NCBI RefSeq assembly: GCF_000234665.1
Contig: NC_018335.1
Location: 1,350,954-1,414,953 of the forward strand
Reading direction: 5' to 3'
Length of the DNA stretch: 64,000 nt
Origin: Leishmania mexicana MHOM/GT/2001/U1103
Lineage: Eukaryota > Euglenozoa > Kinetoplastea > Trypanosomatida > Trypanosomatidae
Below the pieces are notes generated by a model. It was not told the origin of the DNA and made no database searches. It saw nothing but the letters and a program-made list of their open reading frames with translations. The position numbers were made by a program, and so were the translations under genes. Shown here piece after piece: positions 1 to 8,900 of this stretch (position 1 is its first letter; each line of letters starts with the position of its first letter).

Positions 1-100
1 CCACGTTGCTTGCCGTCTGCTTCGCCGTGCAGATCTCCTGCGTGCTTGCTTTCTCTTTTCATTTTTCTTTTTTTTTTGTGTACTCCCGGCGCCACTCTCC
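1..100 (+). promoter_or_regulatory. Pyrimidine-rich leader upstream of first gene
   Basis: A T-rich tract at about 51-77 lies directly upstream of the ATG at 101, with no AG between the tract and the ATG. The nearest usable acceptor is the CAG at 30-32, preceded by a weaker pyrimidine-rich stretch. Either that AG receives the spliced leader and the U-rich tract sits in the 5'UTR, or the true mRNA start lies left of the window. Inference only. Confidence 0.35.
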
Positions 101-1909
101 ATGGCGTTTTCGCTACGCTCGCGTGCGGCGGCGGCGGTGCTGCAGCTGATTTTCACGATACTCATCGGCTGCGTCCTGTGTTCCGGTTCCGCGACGGTGG
201 AGGGGCACAACGACCGCCTGCCGCAGCCCAGCTGGAGCCGCACCTGCACCTCCCCGTACGAGGTATGCTCCACCATCGAGGTGTACCAGTATTGGGAGGA
301 GAAGAAGAATCGCTTGAGTTTCACTGTGGATGCAATGATGAAAGACCCGAACGCGAAGAACGTGCTCACCGTGTGGATGTTGATGGATGACCCCAATGTC
401 AACGTGGCGAAGGACATCTTCCGTGAGAACATAAACGTTGTCATTGTGCGCCCGCGCGGCTCAAAGCAAACGCCATCGTTCATGACGTGCCCGAATACCT
501 CGAACCCCTACAACAAGCAGTGCTGGATGTCAGAGGCCTGCGCGGCGGAGCTAGCGGCGGCAGCGAGCAGCAAGAGCAACCCTCTTAACATGTCGCACTA
601 CTCGGCGAACCAGGTAGCGCACGATCTCGACTGGGCGCTGCGCACCCTCGGCGATGGCCGACCCAATGTGGTCTTGGGCCAGGGCCTGAGCAGCATGTTG
701 GTTCTTCGTCTCCTGCAGTATCACCAAGACACCAAGGCAGCAGTGGTACTGTTAGACTACGTGCACCCGCTCATGTTCGACGTTTACAATTACTTTGGCG
801 GCGGCAGCATGGTCGCTGCCCTGCAGCACGTCCTTACCATGTGTGATGACCAGGCAGCTTGTGTGGGACGACTGGGCGCAGCGGAGGGGTCGTGGAACCG
901 TTTGTTGACGGTCATACATATGGCGAAAGAGGGCAAGCTCTCGTGCGCATCGCGTCTAAAGTGGGGGCCCCGCAAAGGCGGCAACGCCGCCTTTGCCGAT
1001 AAGCTGCACGAGAAGCTGGCCCTCATGCTGCGGTACCCCGTCTACCCCTTCCTCGCCAGCAAGCCCGGTCTGTTGAACTTGATCCCGTCGCTGCTTTACA
1101 GGGTGCAGCGCTGCAACAAGAAGGACGTCGAAGCGCTCAACAAGCTCCACGACTACTTGAGTGCCGCGAAGAACTATGAATGCCCTGAAAGTGTTGCCTT
1201 GCATATGCACTGGCTCGTAAACGAATTCCTCCAGGCGGCGCCGCCGAGCAGCCTCCGCTCGTTTCGCAGCAGTGCGGCGGCGAAGCATCTGATCCTACCT
1301 CCCTTCCATTCATTGTCCGCTTTTCACGATGCCGTCAAGAAGTTCCCGCGCATCTCACGCAGCGCTGAGTCGAAGAAGCTGCCGGTCAACGCCACGCAGT
1401 CGATCCTTCTGCTCACCGCCGACGCCGACGCGCTGCTGCCCGAAGGTGCAGCCAGTCAGGTCGCCCTTTCCTTCCGCCAACTTGGAGACTCGGTGCAGCT
1501 GCGTCAGCTTCGCGGTATCGTGAACCATCCGTGCGCTGTGCTGACGCCGTGTCTGGTGAACAATTTGAAGATGTTCAGGGATCACGGGGTGTGGGCGGAT
1601 GAGGATCAGTGCACGCTTGACGTCGCCCACAAGATCGACTTCATCAACGGTGCAACCGACATCTACTACGGCACAGGCGACGCCTGGGACTTTGACAAGC
1701 CAAATTCCGACGAAACAAACGGCGGTCGTGATGATGACGAGGGCGGCTTCCACTTTAAGTGGCGTTTCATTGCTCGCGCACTGCTCGCGCTGCTGCTGCT
1801 TGGCGGCATTGGTGCCGCCGGCTACTTTGCTTTCACCTATCTTAAGACGAACGGCCCCTTCCACTACAGCCGCGTCAGCGACAACTTTTACGAAAACCTG
1901 CACCAATAG
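101..1909 (+). CDS. Type I membrane protein, degenerate alpha/beta hydrolase (tripeptidyl-aminopeptidase-like)
   Basis: The protein has 602 residues. Residues 1-28 form a signal peptide with a hydrophobic core (VLQLIFTILIGCVL). A single TM segment lies near 556-581 (ALLALLLLGGIGAAGYFAF), followed by a ~21-residue tail. The lumenal part resembles secreted tripeptidyl aminopeptidases of the alpha/beta hydrolase fold. A strand ending in RPRG (about 117-120) takes the place of the DxRGxG element. AHDLDWALRTLG is followed by a nucleophile elbow, and the C-terminal acid and His regions look like LLTADADALLP and GIVNHPCAV. The elbow reads GQGLS at 193-197, so the usual Ser nucleophile position is Gly, which predicts loss of peptidase activity. 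The tail carries two tyrosine sorting motifs, YSRV and YENL, consistent with endocytic or lysosomal routing (inference). The start is the only upstream ATG giving a signal peptide. Confidence 0.8.
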   Translation: MAFSLRSRAAAAVLQLIFTILIGCVLCSGSATVEGHNDRLPQPSWSRTCTSPYEVCSTIEVYQYWEEKKNRLSFTVDAMMKDPNAKNVLTVWMLMDDPNVNVAKDIFRENINVVIVRPRGSKQTPSFMTCPNTSNPYNKQCWMSEACAAELAAAASSKSNPLNMSHYSANQVAHDLDWALRTLGDGRPNVVLGQGLSSMLVLRLLQYHQDTKAAVVLLDYVHPLMFDVYNYFGGGSMVAALQHVLTMCDDQAACVGRLGAAEGSWNRLLTVIHMAKEGKLSCASRLKWGPRKGGNAAFADKLHEKLALMLRYPVYPFLASKPGLLNLIPSLLYRVQRCNKKDVEALNKLHDYLSAAKNYECPESVALHMHWLVNEFLQAAPPSSLRSFRSSAAAKHLILPPFHSLSAFHDAVKKFPRISRSAESKKLPVNATQSILLLTADADALLPEGAASQVALSFRQLGDSVQLRQLRGIVNHPCAVLTPCLVNNLKMFRDHGVWADEDQCTLDVAHKIDFINGATDIYYGTGDAWDFDKPNSDETNGGRDDDEGGFHFKWRFIARALLALLLLGGIGAAGYFAFTYLKTNGPFHYSRVSDNFYENLHQ

Positions 1910-2992
1910 AGCTGATAATCGAGGACGCCTTGCGCTCTCTGTGTGTGTGTGCAGAGGCGTTGTGCGCACCTCTTTTCCCTGTGCTTGTGCTTTTTCTTTT
2001 GTTTTCTTCTTGAAGCGCCCCTCCCCCACTTCCCCACTCCTCGTCTCTGGCTCTCCACTCGTGAGCTGCTATTATTACGATGTTTGCGCTGGCGTATCCT
2101 CTCCCCCCTCCCCGGACAAACGACGCACACCTGTCCTTTGTCCGGGTTTCTGCTTGTGCGTTCCTCATAACCTACTGCGCATGAGAACATGGTTTCTTCC
2201 CGATGGCGAACAATTTCCGCGATGAAGAGGTCATGGAAACGGAACAACACACGCGCTCGTCCCCCCTCCCCTCCCTGCAGGGCGTTTGACCTGTTCTTTC
2301 TCCTCGATGTGTGCCTGTGCAGGCGTACGTGTGGGATAGCGTTGGACCGGGCCCACTCCTCTTGTGGGATTCTCTCTCCTGCACGCCGGCATGGCCGCAC
2401 TGCCGAGCATTGTTTCACACCTCGCTACGCGCTGTCACTGCTCTTCACGACTGCCGTCCAGAAGATATAATTTTCCCTCGCGCATGCACGGCTTACTGTC
2501 ATCTCGGACCTTCCTATCGTTTCTAGTTGCGCGCTAGATGATGTGAACGACACGTACGCCTTCCCTTCCCTCCTCCTCTTCTGACACACTGTCGCGCGTA
2601 CTCGCGTGGCTCTGCTGCACACTGGCTACTGGGCACATTGGGCGAGTCCATACACATACGTTTTACGCCTTCTGACTTGCAATGGGCATCCATGTGCGTG
2701 CAAGTCACACAGCTGTATCGCCCTGCTCCATCTCTCTTGCTACTAATTTTGTGGTGCGAGGCACTTACGAGAACTCGCGATCGTCTGCCGCTCATCGCGG
2801 CTTGCCTTTACCCTCCTCTCTTGCCTTCTTTTTCTCCATATTTCACCTTCACTCATCCACGCCCACACACCGGCGCACGTGCGTGTTGCATCGAAGGCGC
2901 ACCATCGCCGTTCGCGCACCCCTCACCCCCTTAGGGGTGTGACCGCTGGTGTCGTTCCTTCTCCTGCGGCTGCTGCCGCCATCCCTATCTTG
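1910..2992 (+). other. Spacer: 3'UTR, trans-splicing signals, no gene
   Basis: There is a short (TG)n tract near 1940-1951 and strong T/C tracts at about 1969-2020 and 2808-2860. The second tract is followed by an AG at 2895-2896, a plausible spliced-leader acceptor giving a ~96-nt leader for the next gene. No protein-like open frame was found on either strand. Confidence 0.6.
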
Positions 2993-5900
2993 ATGAGCGA
3001 CGCGTCTGACAACGTCGAGGGAAAGGCTGTGAAGTCCTCGCAGCCACCTTCGCTGAAGCGGCCGTCACCATCACCGACGCGGCCGGTGGCTGTTTCAATG
3101 ACGTCCATCGCATCCGTCGCCCCTGTCAGCTCCAACGGTGTTCATGTTGCAACTTCTGGGACTGCGCGAGGTGCGGCTTCGCACACGGACGCAAAGACAG
3201 CGAGCACCACCGCTGATGCACCGTCAGAGGATGCCGATGTGCAGCCTTCGGAGGTTGACGCGGCAGTCGATCACCGAGAGCACGGCGCTGTAGAGGCATG
3301 TTCATCCCACTCCCACGCCACCCCCGCTTCGCAAGGCCCTTCATCCGTGCAAGAGGCGCATACCTTTTCTTCTTCCCTGCCATCGCCGCTGAACACCACC
3401 GCCGCTGCGGTTCGTGTCGCACCCGTCACCGACCAGCCAGCCATGCAGGACGTCGACTCCTCGACAGACGTGCCCGTCAGTGACGTTGCGAAGTGGAGGG
3501 AAAACCGAGAGTACAAGATGCTCGAGCGCGGCATGCACAAGCTCCTCTCCGCTATTGACACCACGCTCTCGGCTGACTGGGCCACGCAAGCCTCCCTGCT
3601 TAGTCAGCTTCTGGCGTGTTTAAGGCAGTATAAAGACGTCATTGGTGCGGTCGAGCTGCCAGACGGGCTGCACTTTGCGAAGGTACTTGGTCGAACTCTC
3701 AGCCCGCTGAGCGTTGTCGGCGTGCAGCGCAAGGCGCTAGAGGTGCTGCAGTGCTATCTAGAATTCGCGAATCCCGTGTATCCGATGGCGAAGGACCTGC
3801 CCTTTGTGCTGCCGGGGCTGCTGGAACTGCTGCCGCAGGCGTCCATGCAGGTAAAGGGAGACATACTGAAGCTCCTTGACTGTGGCGTTGTGCGGCGTCT
3901 GCCCGGATCAGCACTGCGCGCGTGCGTGCAGGGGCTGCTGACGGCTCTTCTCAGCTGCTTGGAGGAGTCCGAGACCAGCTCCATATACCGAGGTGCCATG
4001 GCGCTGCTTGAATATGTGCAGGCAGCCCTCGCTCGCGACGCACCTGCCCCGTCGTTGTTGTCCTCGAGCCAACGCGACGAGTGGGCGGAGCTGCGGGGTG
4101 GCCAGGTGCTAGCAGCGCACATGTGGGTGTTGATCCGTGACGCCCCAGCGCTGCGTTCTCCTGCTCTCAACCTCATGAAGGTCTTCATAGCACAGAGTGG
4201 TAGCCTGGCATCCGGCTCTGCCTCCGGCCCCGCTGAGGGGGCTGCAGAGAATGCGGCGGCGGCGTCGGCGACATCGACTCCAACCTCTGCACTGCCGGAC
4301 TGGGTTGGTGGGGATGCTGCGACGATGGCGTCGGCTCTACTCAACTGCCTGGAGGACACGCAGGAAAAGACACATCGCTTGGTCCTTGACGTTCTCCTTA
4401 TGGTGTGCCCTCTGACATCGGTGGATTGCGACTCCGCGAGTTTCGCACACACGCCCCTGACAGCATTCTCCGGCGGCAATACGAACAAGCACACAAGTGG
4501 CCCTGTGAGCGTATCACCGCCGCCGCGCTGCTACAGTGGCGCCATCATTTCTTTTGAGGTGAAGTCCCTCCTCGTGGCGGCGGCTGTGCAGCTGCTCGGC
4601 ACGCGGTATGGGACGCCGAGTGTAGCGCGGCGTATTTTTCAGTGGCTCACCGTCAGCCCTGGCGTCAGCGGCGGCGCCAACGAGAGACCAGGCACGGATG
4701 ACGACTCCTCGTTCGACGCCGATGGCGGCGATCACCGTCGCGACGCCCTCAACAGCCGTGCCTCTTCTTCCTGCGTAGCATACGTGCAGGACATCACCTC
4801 TTGCGTTGTGTCACGGGGGTTCGACATGGTCGTCGAGCACTGGTGGACCCGCTGGGTTGGAACGGTGGATGATGACGCGCCTACTCCGCAGGCGCCGCCG
4901 CACGTGTCAGCCGCGCTCTCTGCCCTGGAACACAGTGCTGCCCAGGCGATCAGAACGGCGACCGCGCCGCGGCTGGCGAGTGCGTCGTCGGTTGCGGCTG
5001 CGTTGGGTGCCCGCGAGGCAAACAGCAACTCCATAGTATTGCCGGATGTGCCGGTAGGCATATCCGTGCCTTTGGTGTGGGTGCGAGCACTCCTGGTGCT
5101 CTTCCGCTATCGCAGCTGCACCACCCAGGAAGGTGGTGGAGCGCTGCTGAGGAGCCCAGTCGCAGGGGACGCCGCGACTTATGAAGGCGCCGAGGTGCTC
5201 ATTGAAACAGGCTGCGAGCCGTTCCTCGTGTACGCGGCACCTCTTCTCCTTCCTTCGCTGAGCCGCCTTATCGCTGGGGTGTCCTCGGTTGTCGGTGATG
5301 TGTCGGGCGGCGTCTTGGGGGGCGCTGCGGCGGAGATCTTGACAGCAGAGCTGCACGAACTCTTGCGTGTGCTGCCGTGGGGCTTGTTTGTGGAGCTCGA
5401 CACATGCGCTGTGCAGAATATCGAGGAGCTGCTGCGGTCTGTGCTACACCCCCTCTGTGCGTCAGGTGTCGAGGAAGGCGACGAGGCCACTGTCCCCGCA
5501 GGTCCTTCCGTATCTGCGCACCTACAGGCAGTCACGGCTACTCGAGCACAGAAGCGCATCGCCGCCCAGGTGAACAATGTGTGCACGACGGCCAAGGCCT
5601 TGGAGTCCGTCTTGGTGGTCGCAACAGCAGAGCAGCCGTCTCCGGCGCAGGAGTACGTGCGTGCGTCGCTGCGGTGGTCGGAGATGGTCGCGCAGCTTCT
5701 GAGCGAGGTGCTGAAAGTTCTGGAGGCGGAGATGTGCGCTGCCGGCGGTGCGAGGGGTGGTGCGACGACGTCGAATGAGTCTGTAGTCTGTCAAGGCCCT
5801 TTGGTTCAGCTGCTGCTGTCCACTGCTAACGGGCTGCTCCGCTTGCTTGCGCAGCGCATGCAGCAGCTGATGGAGCCGATGCTGGACTGCGTCCTTTCCG

Positions 5901-8900
5901 CGGCGAGCGCGACCGGGACGCCGTCGATGGTGACCGTCGACTTTTTTTCCACCTTTGTGAGCGCTCTGGACATGTGCGTGCTTCGACACATCCGCGGCGC
6001 GACCGCCGCCGTGACGGCGGCCGCTTTTCACACACCCAGGAGCGACGCCAGCGGGGGCGGACACGGCAGGGCGGATGGCGCAGCTGCCACGGCTGCGCTC
6101 TTCTGCTTCCCGGAGCATGCGTCAGAGCTACAGGGGCTGCTGACTCGCATGCACCGCACCACACTGCGCTTCACGTCCTTTCTTGCCCAGCTGCACCTCC
6201 GCTGCCAGCAGCAGGCGCTCTTTGGTGTCCTGCTAGACTCCGCCCCGGAAAACAGCGCCGGGTCACGAGAGCGTGACTTTGCGAAGCAGACCACTGTGTG
6301 GCTTGAGCTGCTGTGCGATGGCGCCACCGTGGCTGCTGCCGCGGGCGCTCATCTCTTCTTCTCTCGCGCCGTACGGCTGCTCCTGGACGCATTGCTGCGT
6401 GCACGTGGGTGTCTGCTGCCCGGGGTGGTCTACAGCACGCTGGAGCCGGCCTGCCCAACCGCGGGTGGCATCGCAGAAGGCGTAGTGTTCACCAATGCTT
6501 ACTTGCTCGCGCCGGTCATCCGCTCCCTATGGGAAGGCTGCGCCGGCGGCGGAGACGAGGCGAGCGGCGCGGTAGACATGTGCAGGACGTCGCTGCTGGC
6601 GCTCATCGCTGTTTCGCCAGCGTGCTCGCGGTGCCTCGACACGTTCCTAGTTGAGACGCCAACGGACGTCTCCGTGCCCCGCCTTCTCGGCTTGCAACGG
6701 GAGCTGGCGGCGCTGCGAGCCCAGCAACGTCGCGGGCGAAGCCGATCCGGCTCCACTCCACTGCTGGAAACACTGGCTGAACTCCAGGATCCCGGAGTGC
6801 TGTTTCTCGGTCTCTTGACAACCCTTGAGTGCCTCTTGCACGTCCCTAACGGCATTCTTGCGCACAGTGGCGTGATCGCAGAGTCGACGCGCCAGCTTGC
6901 ACGTACGTACGTCAGCCATGCCATTGTGCGCGATCCGGCGAGCATCTTGCTGCCTCTGCACTTCTCGTTCCTGTGCCCGCTGGTGACGGAGTCGGCGTGT
7001 AAGAGTTCCACGAGTGGCGAGTCGAAGCGAAGAGTGAGGGCGGTGGACGCAGTCACTGCTGCTTCATCCCCGCCGCACAGCACCGGCAGCCCGACTCTGT
7101 CAACGGTGCCGCTGACGGTGCTGCTGCCTTCTGTCACGGCAGCACCGACTGCAGAGGTGACAGGCCCTGTACCTCTAGCGAGATCGAAGTGGTTCAAGGA
7201 TGTCAGTGTCGCTACGACGGTCGGCCACGGCGGCGGAGCGCCGCGTGGGTATCGCTGCGTAGAGGCAGCAGAGCTGGTGCGCTACTTGTTTGCTCTCCTG
7301 CAGCTACCCACCGCGGACGAGTGGGTGCGACAGTCGATGGATACACCCACCCCGAACTCGCTGCGTGTGCTGCTGCGCGCGATGGAGGAGCAGTCATTTG
7401 TGCCGTCCAATGAAGTCGAGGTGACCTCTCCGTCGTTGCTACCATCGTCGTCAGCGACGGCGCCGGCGTGCGAAGGGGTGACAGACAATCTTTTTTCCGC
7501 CACAGCGCTGCTGCTGCTGAGCCTCGCTCGTCACGCGCTCCTTTCAGTGCACGCTGAGCACATGCGCCAGCAAGACTCGCTGCGCAGCGGACCGTATCTA
7601 CACTCTCCAGGCGCAAGCCGCTCGTCGACGTCGTGGTTTTCAAGGGAGGAGTCGGCAGCCACTCTGCAGCGGCACTACTCCACGTTGCTTGACGCCGTAG
7701 CGTGCTTGAACCGGCTCTTAGAGGTGAGCCAAACCGGCCCTCGTATGCAGCCGCAGCGAACCGCGGTGAACACGTGGCAATTCACCGCGGCTCAACTCCT
7801 GCCACTGCTTCGGCTTGCCGTGCAGGCGGATCTGCACGCTGTGCAACCTGTCCTACTCGACCACTTACGTGGCGTCGTGCTCTACCTCGACGACGTGGGT
7901 GGCGCATCGGCTCGACAAAAGTCACTATCGCACCCGGTCGATGCGGCTGACGGCGCTGTCGTATCGCGGCACTGGCTACCACATGCATTACGGCATTCCA
8001 GACGTGCCGCAGGCAAGGCCAGTCCGTGCTCCGCCGACCCGGGTGCACAGAAGAGTCACGGCACACTAGCGACTGCGGAGGCGGCAGCGCCCGCGTCTTC
8101 CGCTGCAGTTGATGCCGTCTCTGCCTTCAGCTTGCTCCCCAGTAGCAGCGGCACCGCAGTCCTTGATGACCTCCAACGCGCGCCGCCTGCCATTCTGTCG
8201 AACAAGTCGCTGTACGCCATCATGGGCGAAGTTGTGGAGCGGGTGCTGAGTCGTTGTGATGCAGCAGCGAGTCCCGCCAGTGAGGGTGACGCTGCTCACG
8301 CCGCCGCCGCCGTCTTGCGGTCTCGACGGGAGGAGGAGGACACGTTGGCGTTGTGGCTGCGCTTTTACAGCGACATCATGCCATACCTCTATCGAGACCT
8401 CGTGCCATCTGCGGAGATGGCGGTCGATGTACTTCTCTGTGCGCTCGAGTCCTCCTCCGTCCCCCGCGCTGGGGACGGTGCGACGCTGCCTGTGCACTCT
8501 TTTAGCAGCGGCGCATCTGCGCAGTCTATTTGCTATGCGACACTCGTCGAAGTTGCACAGTTCCTGTACAACCTGGCACGCGTCGCCGATGACGAGAATT
8601 ACGTGTTGGCCATGCGAAAAAAGGAGTCGATGAGCTGGATCGCGAGCACATTCACGCAGGAGGATCCCGTGGCACAGGCAAAGAGGGCGACGCTGTGGGA
8701 CCGCTCCCCGGTGCTCTCCCCAATACGTGGTGCGCTGCCCCGGCTCGTCGCTGTGGCGACCCGCTGCGTGCGTGCCTGTGACGCCGCCGCCTCCGAAGCT
8801 GGCAAGATAAAGCAGGGTGCTGTGTATGCTATGTGGGCTGCCGACACAGACACAGACAAGACGCTTGACTGGGGGGCGGCGACGGCGGCTACAGCAGAGC

